From the NCBI GenBank assembly GCA_018287875.1, contig JAGVVL010000018.1, forward strand, positions 124,001-188,000: a DNA stretch of 64,000 nucleotides. Reading direction: 5' to 3'. This document shows positions 1 to 11,439 of this stretch, piece after piece. Position 1 is the stretch's first letter, and the number at the start of each line of letters is the position of its first letter. The translations under genes and the position numbers were made by a program. The DNA comes from Nigrospora sphaerica (Eukaryota > Ascomycota > Sordariomycetes > Amphisphaeriales > Apiosporaceae). The notes beneath the pieces were generated by a model. The model was not told where the DNA came from. It did not search any database and saw only the letters and a program-made list of their open reading frames with translations.

Positions 1-1113
1 CCGAGTCCTTTCCAGTTGTGTCTCTGACACATACGGCCGGCCCTGGGAGACGACAAAAATTGCACCGAAAGACCGGCATCACGTTAATAAAAGCTCTTTA
101 GACCTCAAGCCCGGCTGCTGCGGCGTCACAGAGAGTCGACTGTCGGATATCGGCAGATACAGGTGGGGATGAATGCATGCGAAGCCGGCATCTGCAGGCT
201 GAACGGACCGACGGACCTGAACATAGGCATCAGCCACACGACGACCAAGGCACGTATGAGCACGGAGGAAGAGCGTGCGCAGCCATATACAGATCTTACA
301 CTTCCTCGCATCCGACAGGTTCTTAGCGGAATTTTTGAATCAAGTAGCGGGCACAAGCACTAGAAGGAAACGGAATTGGGGGGAGCAAAAATGATAACAA
401 AAACATACAACACCGAGGATTCCCAGGTCGTCACCGACCCTAGTACTAATTCGGCGCTTTCCAGCTTATCTATGGGAGAGCGGACTGGATCCCGAGTTTT
501 CTGGAAGCTATGGTCGTATGTGATGGACCGTGGCGTTATCGTTAGATTCAACGGGTAATACCGCGGTTTCTGACCAAGCGGGTTGGTCACGTCTGACGGA
601 GTTGATCACCGCTATAGCGGGCAAGATTGATTAACAAGGTGGAAGCCCTTATGAAAACAACTGACAACTGTTGTACGCGCCTTCACAGTTCTCCGACCAC
701 AGATCCAGAATAGTGCGGCATTCATCTGGCTGTCTTCAAATCGGGGCCCGGCCGTCCTACCGCCTGAGTAGAGCAGCAACCTGGCGGCGACCCAGTAGCC
801 AGGTAGCAGAGTCATGAATCCTTAAGCTCCCAGGTGGACCGTCAAACTTTAAGCCGGCGAGACAGGAGCATGGGAGCTGGCAGACGCATATTGGGGCAAA
901 GAGGCCCCGCTGTTGACGTAGTGGGCGATGACCCACACGGCAGCGTCGACGGCTTTGTCTCGAATCGCGCCAACGCTAATTAAGCCACAATTCTACCAGA
1001 AGGTTTGACGAGACCGGGTATGATGATGTGAGGCGGCGTTGCCATCAGGGCCAAATTGGACGATGAGGGAAGGGCAGCCTTTCGAGCGCCTCGGGCCGCA
1101 ACGATGGGACCCT
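1..1113. other. No recognisable gene
   Basis: Only short open frames without family resemblance are present. The codon pattern does not suggest exons joined by fungal introns, and no RNA gene was recognised. It is probably intergenic, downstream of the receptor gene at 1114-2898. Confidence 0.5.
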
Positions 1114-2898
1114 TCAACAGTACTCGCCAGGGTCTCTTAGCCTCTTCTCCGCCATGAATTCCTGGTGCACCGTTTTCCCCTCTGGCCGCATCTCCGGTCC
1201 AGCGGTCAACTCCTCGCAGCTCGACGTCAGTTGCACTTGGGTCCGGTGGCCGGGCGGGACGCTCGTGCCGTGGACCGTGCTGAACAAGCTCCCGAACGTG
1301 GCCCATGGCGGAACGGGCCGCGGCAATCTCGGCGCCGGCGCCGGGTTGGCATTCGCCACGTCAGGCGAGCTCGGCGGCGCCCTGGCGCGGAGCGTCGTGT
1401 TCTTAGTCGTGCCCCAATCGACGTGGATGTGCGGGATGAAGTGCACAAGCCACTGCCGCAGGACCGGCAGGCTGCCGCAGACGATGATACAGAGCTGTTC
1501 CACAATGGACCAGATGCCCACGGACACATTGTCCCCTACCGCCCGTTAGCTTGGCGAGTCCAAAGGCCCCTTGCTACTTTGGATGTTCGGGCACTTACAA
1601 CTGGGGTCGTGGGTGGCGTTGAAGAGCAAGACGTAGCGCAGTCGGATGATGGTGGTGACGCTGGCGGCCGAGGCGAGGGCGAAGATGACGACGAGAGCGA
1701 GGCGCTTCCGCGCCGACACGTGAAGCCGGATGATCTCGGGCACGGGCAGGGCGATGAGCACAACGTCCCAGGCGATGGATAGGGCACCGCCGGCGTAGGC
1801 GATGGCGCTAACGTCGAGACAACGGCCCGTGATGTACTTGTCCCAGACGGCAGCGAGGGGCTGGCACTGGAAGAAAATGAGGAAGAAGATGGGAACGGTG
1901 TGGGCAGTTAGCGCCGCCATGCAGCCGTAGCAGGCGTGTCGCACCCAGCGCGTGACGCCAAAGACGCGCAGGTAGAGGAGCAGGATGGACAGCTTGGTGA
2001 AGTATTGCATCCAGCAGTAAAAGAGCTGCGCCGTCCAAAAGGTCTGTTTGCATCGGATCACCCACTTATTAGCCTGGGTTATCCGCGCGTGCACTTCCAG
2101 CTTCCGTGATGGTGCTGGAACTCACAGTCCATAAAGCAGTTTCATTCTTGGGGTCCTCGGTCCAGTAATGACGACCTGCTCCAATTTTAGACAGGTACCA
2201 GCCGTTGGCGGCCGTGGCAAGGAGAAAGACCTAAACTCGGCCGAAGCGATTAGGAGACGTCCAGGACGGAGGGGCTCTTATTCACACACCGTAGCCACGA
2301 TGCAGGTCCAGTCCTCGGGGCCTAAGTCCCGCATCTTGTGGTAGCGACAAAAGCACCGAACACCGGTGATGAAGAAGCCCACAGCGATCGCGACAATGCA
2401 AGTCGTCTCGATGTCCTTCACACGCGACTCCTGAGGATACAAGGAGCAGAGCGTTCCGATGGGCACCACAGCTTCTACCATCAGTTAGTGCTGGCCCTCA
2501 ATATTGGTCAGGAGGGAGCATCGGCCGTACTAATCATCTCGGCGTGGTCGCAGGCTTGCTGCACGCACGTCGAGATGGTGTTCAAGAGTGCCATGTCGGG
2601 GCACAAGCAGTCGGCCAAAGCGGTGACGTTGAGCAGAGGACAATGCGCGCCCATGAGCTCGCGCACGACGCATCCGCGCTGTGCTTCGATGTTGGGATTA
2701 GCCAGGAGCTCCGACGCGAAAACGACGGGCGTCCCGGAGCGCGAACAAGAGAGGGCAAGAACGTACGGCACAGCCCGGCGTCGAGTGCAAGAGATCGGCA
2801 ATCTGCGTCCCCGGCGGCACGCCCTGCGCGACGGCGGTGCCGACGCCCGTGAGGCCCAGCGCAAGCAGAAGAAACGGGAGGGGGAAGAACCACGGCAT
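1114..2898 (-). CDS. CFEM-domain Pth11-like seven-transmembrane receptor, six exons
   Basis: Seen: six exons can be joined in phase: 2898-2767, 2678-2531, 2474-2290, 2230-2126, 2073-1599 and 1535-1114, giving 488 codons plus stop. Introns run GT..AG with CTAAC/CTAAT branch sites (for example CACTAACTG before 2475). Residues 1-24 form a signal peptide. Residues 41-103 form a CFEM module with eight cysteines (43, 47, 57, 68, 70, 82, 87, 103); intron 1 splits the TPGCA/RGC motif. From about residue 115 several hydrophobic helices follow with fungal rhodopsin-domain landmarks: LGPEDW, LFYC, KLSILLLYLRVF and a WDNV motif rebuilt across intron 5. Known: Pth11-type receptors are plasma-membrane GPCR-like proteins that sense surface or host cues. 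Inferred: same role here. The exon 5 start is uncertain (2073 or 2043, both in phase), and the hydrophilic tail after residue ~390 is unverified. Confidence 0.85.
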
Positions 2899-4904
2899 CG
2901 CGGCGACGGGCTGCTCGCCCTGGAGTTCCGTCTGCGGTTATCTTCACGTCACAAAGTCGAGAGACAGGGGTGCGGGGGGACTGGCAACGTGGGAAATTTA
3001 GTCCTGAACCCTTTCTTATACAGGGCGATGTTTCGCGGGAGACGCAGCTCGGACGCACCAGGAGCCAGCGGGTTCTTCAGGGGGCTCCCTGAATGTTTGA
3101 CTTGGCAGCCGAGCCGTCGGCGATGCTTTAGCGCCAATACGCCTCGCCGGTGCTACGGGCTAGATGGGGATGCGGACGCCGTCGTCGCTAGTTGAGGCGT
3201 GATCACACTTTATTTATATTGCGGCCGGCGCAGATCCCGCCCTTGGCGTCTTATGGCGGCTGGTGTCGTGGACGGGCGCGGCACTAGTTTCCTAGTCTCT
3301 CGATCAGAGTGGACGCCAATCGTTAAGGTCCGCCTCTCCCACGGGCCCCCTTCCGCTGGGTTCCGCCCCCCCCCTGAGCATGTTCTTTTCTGGCTTGTCC
3401 CGTCATGACCGGCGTCACTCCTGAGGCGAGTACGACGGCGCCATGGTCGCGTGGCGGAGCAAGAATATTTAGAGATATGGCTTGCTACCACGACGACGAT
3501 GCTTGGGCCTCGCTTGTGCACGTGTAGTCTGTGTGGCAACTGGTCCTCCTCGCAAGTCGTCGGATTGTGGAGTAGATAAACACTCGAGGTCCCATGACGA
3601 GAGAGGCCCACATAGACAAGGGGGCGGCAGACACCCGTGGCAGTGGCAAAATTAACACGCCTGCCACCGTAAGGCGGCCCATACTCTTACTTTAAATCTG
3701 GTAACGGGTCCCAGGTCGATCCCTCGCAAGCGCAGCTGTGTCGTCCGCTTCGCAGGTTCACGAATTCGTTCCTCTACTTTGACTTCAAAAAGACGACGAG
3801 CGAGGGAAGCGATCTCGTCTCGCGGGCGAAGGGGCGACCGGCGATAATTAAAGCGCCCACCCACTAATATGGCATAATATCCCATCCCGCAAACGCGGCG
3901 ATGAGGCACGGCGCAAAATTCGGCGATGCGAGGTCTCAGGGGCCATATCCTGGCAGCGTGACAGGTTGTGGGGGAGCCAAACTCCGAGCTGCCACGTTGG
4001 ATTCGTGGGTCCCCCGGCTCTCTAATGGAGCTATTAAAAAGCTTCTTTTTTTGTCGCGTGGTGCCCGCAAAGGTAAGTGGCTGGGCATCGTACAGGTGAT
4101 TCGACCTGCGTCTCGTGCCGCTGCTTTGGGCTGACGGGAAAATATCATATGTTCAAGCTTCGCGTCAGCGGCGGGTGCGGTTGTCGTGGAATCTCCTCCG
4201 GCTCTTCACACTCTTCTTGCTATCCAAATATCGTCTCTAACTACAATGTCTTGGAGATGCCGCACTACATCCACCTAGTGCGACCTATTGTGCATATTCT
4301 GTACGCTTTAAGAAATAGGGCCACCATCTTAGGAAGCTGCCATCAGTTCCGAGGCTCCATTCTGGATCTCCTAAAACAGAATGTAGACTTAAGCATCTGA
4401 GCTCATTACTTCTATCGCTATCTCAGTGTGATTGTGGCACCTGTCGATGAGCACTTTTGATGTGGTATTATCATCCTCCTTTTTTTAACCCCTTCGTACT
4501 TATCAAGACAAGTACCTCTTATTTAGAGCCACATTATTGAATTTAACATTTGCTGAATCCTACTAGCCCAAACATGAGCGATTTGGAGACAGGCTAGCAT
4601 CAGCTATTGTTAGCGCAGTCGTGTATTGTCTGGAATATCTGAGGAGGTGACTAATGTGGCGTTGGGGATATAAACCAAGCTAGCTGGAATTATGACGGGC
4701 CACGGGCTGTTGTGCTTTGCACAAACCATAATGAAAAAGGCCTCGATCCTTCGTTAGCTCTCAGCAAACCCAGCAAAGTTACTTGGAGGGGACTACGTGG
4801 TTTTGCTTCTAGGTCTACCTGCATAAGAAGCACATACCCCCTGCCACCCCAGCTGCCTTTCCTTACCTGACGCCCTTTGCATCTACTAGAACAACCTCAC
4901 CCCT
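2899..4904. other. Intergenic region between receptor and phosphoesterase genes
   Basis: This is the divergent upstream region of the receptor (minus) and the phosphoesterase (plus). Open frames of up to 107 codons occur, but none resembles a known family. A tRNA-like T-loop near 3711-3727 does not fold into a full cloverleaf. No repeat was recognised. Confidence 0.45.
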
Positions 4905-5714
4905 ATGGAATATCACGGCCTGAACATGGCTTCCGTTCCGTCATTTGTGCCGGCTTCTTCGCCCACGACCACAAAACAAGTATCTGCACCAATTCGCTTT
5001 CTCATACTTTCAGACACACATAACTCGGCGTTTCCGCCACCTGACGCGCTCCCCCATGCTGACGTGGTACTCCACTGCGGCAACTTGACTATGATCGGTG
5101 GCCTCTCAAACTACCGAACGGCAATCCAGCATTTATCCGCTTGCCCTGCAGAACTAATCCTCATAGTCCCGGGAAACCACGACGTCTCACTCGATCCACC
5201 CTGGTGGCAAGAGAACTTGTATGCCGAGGAGGACAATGACCCCAACGAGCCTATAAAAGCGCACGCCCTCTTTACCGAGGCCGCCGCACAGAGTGGCATC
5301 CGCATTCTCTTAGAAGGGACATCTACACACACCCTTCGGGATGGGCGAATCTTTTCCATCTTTACTTCTCCTTACACGCCCGCGTATAACGGTTACGCAT
5401 TCGCATACAATACCGAGGACGACAGATTTGGTCCTGATATCATCCCCGATAATGTGGATATCGTTATGACACACGGCCCGCCCGGTATCAGCAACAGCAT
5501 GTATCGACTCGATGCTAATGCGGCTGGAATACATTGCGGCTGTCCTAAACTTTGGAAGGTCATTCAACGGGCACGTCCACGTTTGCACTGCTTCGGACAT
5601 ATCCACGAAGGTCACGGTATACAAAAGGTACGCTGGGCTGTCGACCAATTCCAGCTAGGGGACGAAACTCGGGAACGCGATGACGCATTGATTTTAGGCG
5701 ATGGGAATGACTAG
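4905..5714 (+). CDS. Calcineurin-like metallophosphoesterase (MPPED/239AB-like), 269 aa
   Basis: Seen: one intronless frame. Metallophosphoesterase motifs occur in order: D37-x-H39 (SDTH), G59-N60, G90-N-H92-D93, T189-H190-G and G231-H232-x-H234. The first ATG is at 4905; a second in-frame ATG at 4926 (residue 8) is also possible. Known: the family hydrolyses phosphoester bonds with two metal ions, and the Asp of the GD motif normally bridges the metals. Odd: that Asp is Asn here (codon AAC at 5082-5084), which would be expected to weaken metal binding. The fold otherwise looks complete; the tail after residue ~245 is short and hydrophilic. Substrate unknown; probably cytosolic, as no signal peptide is visible. 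It is the last intact gene before the repeat island. Confidence 0.85.
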   Translation: MEYHGLNMASVPSFVPASSPTTTKQVSAPIRFLILSDTHNSAFPPPDALPHADVVLHCGNLTMIGGLSNYRTAIQHLSACPAELILIVPGNHDVSLDPPWWQENLYAEEDNDPNEPIKAHALFTEAAAQSGIRILLEGTSTHTLRDGRIFSIFTSPYTPAYNGYAFAYNTEDDRFGPDIIPDNVDIVMTHGPPGISNSMYRLDANAAGIHCGCPKLWKVIQRARPRLHCFGHIHEGHGIQKVRWAVDQFQLGDETRERDDALILGDGND

Positions 5715-5936
5715 ACGGTGATCGTGAATGCCTCCATTATGAACCATGGCGATGGTCCTAATAATAAGCCATGGCTTATAGATATGTTATGTGCTAGGCA
5801 CTGTCATGGTAACACTTGAAAGTCGCCTTTGCAGGTAGTATTAACCGTGAATAGGTTGTTAAGCGTCACTGCTTCCTCAATTTCCCTTTCTTCTGATCGT
5901 GTCTCGTACTCGCAGGTAGCTAGATACCGCCTCACG

Positions 5937-6157
5937 TCAAACCTGGGTCGCTAAAGCGCCGCCATGTCCTCCATCCTCTCTGCTCTCTTGGGCCGTTTGG
6001 ATATACTCATCCCTTTCTTGGCCACTTTAGCCAAGGTTAACAATGATACCGGCGTATTTGATCAGAATGGTGTTCGGAACTAGCCGGCACATTCGTCCGT
6101 TGCCACCTTGAAATGGATGGATGTTGATACAGTTATTAGCTTCGCCTTGGAACGCGG
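5937..6157 (-). pseudogene. Fic-domain protein remnant
   Basis: Seen: reading from 6157 leftwards, one frame contains IHPFQGGNGRMCR followed by about 15 residues of the next helix (ILIKYAGIIV). This matches the Fic active-site loop HPFx2GNGRx2R. An in-frame TAA occurs about 15 codons later, and the frame then runs on to a TGA at 5937-5939. No upstream exon or start codon was found. Known: Fic proteins usually transfer AMP to target proteins, with the loop histidine as catalytic base. Inferred: a decayed gene fragment at the margin of the repeat island. It could also be one exon of a gene with an unrecognised intron at the stop. Confidence 0.6.
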
Positions 6158-6557
6158 GACAATCCGGCATGCTGCAGTGTGCGCGGATCCAACGTGAAGT
6201 CTCACCTGCCCGGCCACACGTTGCTTCGACTTACCAGCAATTAAGAAATCCTTTTAACTTTTATGATAATTAATTCCCTTACTTAAACATATTAAAAATA
6301 GTACAATCTTATCTATTTTAATTTATTAGACTAGTAAATTATAAATGTTAATATATAAATATGTATTTAATAAATATATATCGCTTATATTATGTTACGT
6401 GACCCTTAGTTCTTAATCCGAAGCTGTCTTTCCCTTAGTGTTATTCCTTATTATTTTTAACGTGGATGTCATACGAGTGGGCCAGTCATATAAGTGGGCC
6501 ACTTTCCACTCATTTGAACTCTTCCAACTTTAATTGTCTTTAACTTAACCAATAGTT
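6158..6557. other. AT-rich stretch, 5' flank of pogo-like element
   Basis: 6240-6410 is extremely AT-rich. Near 6464-6500 two direct repeats, GTCATACGAGTGGGCCA and GTCATATAAGTGGGCCA, lie about 60 bp upstream of the transposase start, as expected near the end of a Fot1/pogo element. The exact terminal inverted repeat was not resolved. Confidence 0.45.
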
Positions 6558-7627
6558 ATGGAACACTCTTCTAACGAGTCTAGAATCATTCTAGCGATCC
6601 AGGCGATTAAGAAGAACCCCGAACTTAGCTGCCGATAAGCGGCGGCTATCTACAATATCTTGCGAACTATCCTCCAACGCAGAATAAACGGAAAACATGC
6701 TAGACGCGATATACACGCTAACAATACTTGTCTTACCGAATTAGAAGAGAAGACGCTTGTCCGATACATCCTCGACCTAGATTGTAAGGATCCGAAGGAA
6801 TCACAATGGCACCGTCAGGTATAGGGTAGCGAAGGGCAGGCTCAATTCCACTGCAAGACTGATTCTTGCAGAATCTAAGTTCGGGTCGGGCGCCAGCAGT
6901 GCGCCCGCTCCTCGCTAGTAGGCTGCCGGTGGGTCTGCGCCGCAGGTCAGATGACCAGCCTGCGGATGCACCTCTCCAGCGCCTCCTCCCTTACATAGAT
7001 TCGCGAGGATTTACGCCGCGGTTGCACGATTTGGAAGATATAGCGAATGTTATCACCGCGTCGCACGACGCGTTACGCGTTAGGACGCGTTAAGCCGTAA
7101 ACTTCGTTAAGCGACAACGAGACCTCCGGGCGCGTTTTTCGCGTGTATACGACTATCAGAGGGCCCTTTATAAAGATCCTGAAAAGATCGCAGGCTGGTT
7201 CGCGCTTTTCGCGAACCTGAAGGCCAAGTACAGTATCTAGGATAAGGATATCTACAACTTCGACGAGACCGGCTTTATAATAAGCTAAATCACGTCCTCG
7301 ATAGTCGTGACTGGCGCTAATCGGAGCGGAAAGCGAAAAAAGGTCTAGCCTGGCAATCGGGAATAGGTTACCGTGATCCAGGGCGTCTGTTCCGACGGCT
7401 GGCGTGTCCCGCCGTTCATCGTGGTAAAAGGCACCTACCACCTCGCCAATTGGTACGCGGACAGCACTCTCCCGCATGATTGGGTAATTAAACCGACCTA
7501 GAATAGATAGACCGATAACGAGACCGGCCTAGACTGGATTCGGCATTTCGATAAACACACCTCGTCGCACGTAACAGGCCGATATCGTCTATTAGTAATT
7601 GATAGGCACGAGAGCCACGTTTCAGCC
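6558..7627 (+). pseudogene. pogo/Fot1-type DDE transposase remnant
   Basis: Seen: an ATG at 6558 opens a frame with an N-terminal helix-turn-helix-like region (RIILAIQAIKKNPELSCR), then in-frame TAA/TAG stops. After a frame change in the GC-rich stretch 6870-7000, another frame gives RALYKDPEKIAGWFALF, IYNFDETGF (first catalytic Asp, codon near 7262) and RHESHVS (third catalytic position, near 7600-7625). Known: this order (HTH, CENP-B-like domain, DDE core) is that of Tc1-mariner pogo transposases, which cut and paste at TA. Broken by many stops, at least one frameshift, and loss of everything after the last motif, where a repeat starts. Not functional. Confidence 0.8.
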
Positions 7628-8060
7628 TAATAGAACAGACAAACCCCAGATGAAGGGAGTCTGGTGGAAGGACGCGGTCGTAAGGTCGATCCGAACGGAG
7701 TGGTTGCGAGCCCTTATGTCAAATATCACAAGTAAAGATGTGTGGATGGTCTTGATCAAGGGTCGCAGCAAGTGAGGAGGTAAAGAGTGAGGTTTAAAGT
7801 TAAGAGCAAAGGGAGTGTGAATTTATAAAGTATAGTGGTCAACAGGTTGAATTATGTTGTGTGTGTGTCTGCGTGTCTCTCACATAGCTAACTGCGAACA
7901 GTTGAGCGTTCCTATTTAAAGTGCATTGGCCTGATTAAGGTTTAAGCCATCATTCCCTATCCCTGTCTCACCCGTCCCCCACAAAGTGGTGAGTGAATCT
8001 TTCGTGTCGACAAAGTTAAAAAGAGAGCGAGCAATCTGTATATAGTCGGGGCTTTACGTG
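7628..8060. repeat. Repeat related to the 323-bp element at 17336
   Basis: It begins TAGAACAGACAAAC, as does the insertion at 17336, and shares CTGGTGGAAGGACGCGGTCG, then AGGTCGATCC, CTTGATCAAGGG and GGTTGCGAG in a diverged order and spacing. It truncates the pogo transposase. The right end is uncertain; CCTGTCTC at about 7961-7968 resembles the right end of the 17336 copy. Confidence 0.5.
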
Positions 8061-8139
8061 GTTTCCCTTAATCAGTCCTTAATAGCTTGCACCATATCGT
8101 CCCCTATGTCTCCTTGTTAATTGAGGGGTGGTTAACATC

Positions 8140-10860
8140 TCAGTTATAAATGTCTTCTTCTTCCTCGTCTCCAGCTAGTGGGTTATTAAGCCGTGCCCGT
8201 CTTATAGCGCGCTCAGCTCTGCTGCCCTGTATAGCGCTGTCTTATCTTCGAGCAATGTGTAGTGCTCCTAGGCGGGTGCGTATATCGTCCCAGCCTCGCC
8301 AATTAGTAGGTGCAGCCGGAATTGGTCGCCTGAGGGCGTTCTGTCTTATATCACCAAGTCTCGCGTAACTAATACGAGCGCCTTAATTAAGGGCTCGCAC
8401 GATCTCGGCAGGTGATTATGTTAAGAAGGAGGCATCGCGATTTGAAATTAGCTCTTAAAGCGTGGTATTGGATGTATACTTATACTCCGGCATTGTTTGT
8501 TAACTAAAGTGCTTGCCCTTTACTGCAGTACCAGGCTGTGGGTACTCAAGTTAGGGCATAGATAGTCCTTAAGAAGTAAAGGGAGGAGCAGAAGGTTAGG
8601 TGGATATCGCCGCAGCCTCGCGCTCTTTTCTAAGCAGTCTTCGGTTTCTGGATGGCCGACGTATAGGAGTGCTTATTATATCAACGTCTTAATTAACGGG
8701 TTCCTTAGGAATCGAAGGCTATACCGGTTACTAAAGGTTCGCTATTCTTATACTGTGTCGACGAGCACTAGTAGGAGATTTCTTCGATAGAGGTTGATCA
8801 TTGTCGCTATCTTTGTAGGTACCTTCCTATTACTAGGGTCTAGCGCTAGGGTCAGTAATATGGAAATCCCTTAGGCTTTGGCGTGCTAGTTCCTTGGCGC
8901 TAGCGGGTATAGGTGCAGTTAAAGGGTCTGTAGCACTCTACAATGCTTAGCCTCTAGTCCTTTTCGGAGGTGGTGTCTTTAATAGCTTCTATTGATCAGT
9001 ATTTTATATAGGTTTAGGCAATGGCTTCAAGGTAGCTGTGAAGTCCGCGACTTCGAATGGGTTTTACTGTAAGCTAGTCGGAATACCCGATCTCCTAAGG
9101 AAGTCGCTGAAGTCAATCTTAAGGCTAACCGCCGCCGATAGGGTCAGTCCTATAATGTAGTCCACTTAATTGTCACTACTCTAAAGTAGTCCGAGAAGGT
9201 AAGCGACGTTGAAGCCATCTTCGATGTTCGCGAGGGCCCAGTGGACACCTAGGTAAACATAACTGGCACGTTAGGAGACCTTTTCCGGTACGTAGTAGGG
9301 GACAATCTTGATCACTAAGTCACTGTAGGCCTGGTCTAAGGACTCCTTACGAAGTATAGCTTGAAGTCAGTCGATGCATTGCTATACTAGTAATATGTTC
9401 TCAGTATATCCGAAGGTGAAGACAAGTGCAGTATATACTCTGGGTAAGAAGAGTATGGCAGCCTAGATACATTAGTTAGCGTTGAACTCATTAAACCATA
9501 TATAGACGTTCGTTCTATCCTGGTGTTGTAATCGGTCTGATACGAATTTTGGCATATCCAGCTTATAGGTCTCCGATTCCGTGGTCGTCTACTAAGCTCT
9601 GAGGGAATCGCTAATTAGTAGTTGCACTGTCATCGCAGTATAGTAGTTTAGAGGACGTCCTATTGCGAGTCCAAAAAGAGTTTTCAGGACATAGTCTTTG
9701 ACCTTAGCGGTCCAGTCTTTGTTGTTAGTGATAGGCCTAGGTCTCTTTAGCTAATCTTACATGGTCTTCTTAAAGTTCTCTAATTCGCTAGCTAAGTTGC
9801 GCTTTAGTATTATGTTATTAGTTAGGTTATCCCATTTTAGTGGATAGTACGTAGCTCTTTTATGTACAAGTGTCTTGCCTATCTATAGGAGGTGTTCCTA
9901 GTGGACTAGTCTGATCGTGTTATCCTCGGTTGGCGAGCATGATAGGTGGATGTCGTGATTAGGTCGCGAGAAGACTAGGTCTTCCACTTCCCCTATATCT
10001 ATGAAATCCAGTTTAAACTAGCAGTGTTGTTACATTGTCTCGTAGATCCGTCTAAGCTGTAGTGTAACTTATTGATCAGTCGTTATAAAAGGGAAAAAGG
10101 CAGGGTCTATAGTTCCTGCGGTCAGTGTCTAGGTCACCAGTAATAGCATATATCTATATTGCTAGCGTGAGTATCCTTTAAAGTACCTGTGGATACGAAC
10201 GTCCTTTGGCTATAAATACTCTCTGTGATTCCGTAGTATATAGTCCTATACCACCTTAGTAACGTGGTAAGCGTAATTCCGGTTAAAGTCTGGGAAGGTA
10301 TTAACGATATATAGGGTACGGTTAGTGTAGATAGCCAGAATAGGGATTGCGGTGTTAGCATCCGGGTGCTTTGCCTTAACTAGAACAGCGAATAAATAGG
10401 CAAGCGTGTGGTTTGTTCGCCAGAAAGTCAAGCTAATGTTTAAGAGTTTGATCGTCTTATTGGGATAATCTGTATTAACTGTTCCTAAGAAAACGACTCC
10501 GTTATTCTATAGTAAAAGTAGTTAAAGGACCTTGCTTAGATAATTAATACTAAGCTTATCTTTTATACGGAATCTACACGCGCATTCCTAAATGTCAGGT
10601 GTGTATATATAAGGGTCTGTTCTATATCCCGTATAATTAGCGCCTATTAGTTCCCTAGTGTTTTGGGGTATCTATATCGGCGTACCATCTTCCTATAAGG
10701 GAGGCACTATAGATAGCGTCGCAGACGAGGGTGGCCACAGGTTAGGTCGCATGTCCTCTGGCATCTTGATTTTGCTTTGCAAGTCCGCTAGTACTAGCAT
10801 TGTTGCGTCCTAAAGCTTAAAGCTATCTTGGCTCTCGTATAAGACGACCTCTTAGGCCTC
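8140..10860 (-). pseudogene. Unrecognised ~900-codon RIP-damaged protein frame
   Basis: Seen: read from 10860 to about 8140, a single frame stays coherent for roughly 2.7 kb without any frameshift, broken only by several dozen stops, nearly all TAG or TAA. Between stops it reads as ordinary globular protein, for example NTFPDFNRNYAYHVTKVV near 10300, LFGLAIGRPLNYYTAMTV near 9650 and LGVHWALANIEDGFNVAYLL near 9210; the last third is proline/serine/arginine-rich. No catalytic motif of known transposase, reverse transcriptase, helicase or tyrosine recombinase was recognised. Inferred: the coding region of a repeated element or gene family hit by RIP. The start codon and true ends are unknown. 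Confidence 0.55.
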
Positions 10861-11439
10861 TGCTATAGTGGATAATGTTAATTAAGAACGGGAGATAATA
10901 ATGACGTTAATATTATAAGGAAGTTATTATTATTAGTGATGTTTAAAGGGGGAAGAGTGTGTGTGTTCTCTATAGCCAGATAGATAGTGCGGATGTTATC
11001 GCAATTAAGGAGAGAATAGAGGTAAGAAAGAAAGAGAGGATGCTTATATATTGGTTAACTAGTTGAAGCGTGTGATGTGAATAAATGGAGGGGACTTCTT
11101 GACTGCCATATTGAATAGCAACTGCCAATATTGAATGTTTTATTATTCGTCCGATATTTTTCGGCCTAGTCTATAATTCCATACTTATCCGCATTGTTCT
11201 GTCCTGGTCGCCTCTTTATTATGCTATGTAGTTTTTATACGTTAAGGTTCCTAGTAACTTGCAGCTGGTTTTTCTCTTTCTTTCGTATCGGCTACGTATA
11301 TTTGTCCTCTCTTCGTCCTTTAAAACTAGACACACTTTTCTAGCATCTTCGTCTCTAGGTTCTAATTAAGAGTATCCTCAGGGTATACGCTATATCTTCT
11401 AAATATCGAGAAGAATACCGGCTTCCTTAGCTAAAGGAG
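10861..11439. other. AT-rich spacer between two degraded frames
   Basis: It contains low-complexity stretches (GT-rich near 10950, A/G-rich near 11020) and no coherent frame. It lies upstream of both the minus-strand frame ending at 10860 and the plus-strand frame from 11440, so it may hold their remnant promoters; no specific signal was seen. Confidence 0.35.

Noticed and set aside
1154..1782. Plus-strand frames of 131 and 205 codons
   Set aside because: They are antisense to exons 5 and 6 of the CFEM receptor, whose splice sites and motifs are convincing.
3690..3760. tRNA-like T-loop (GGTCGATCC)
   Set aside because: Acceptor and D stems could not be paired; only a T-loop-like stretch is present.
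10134..10361. 75-codon minus-strand frame
   Set aside because: It is in a different frame from the long coherent frame 10860-8140 and is a shadow of it.
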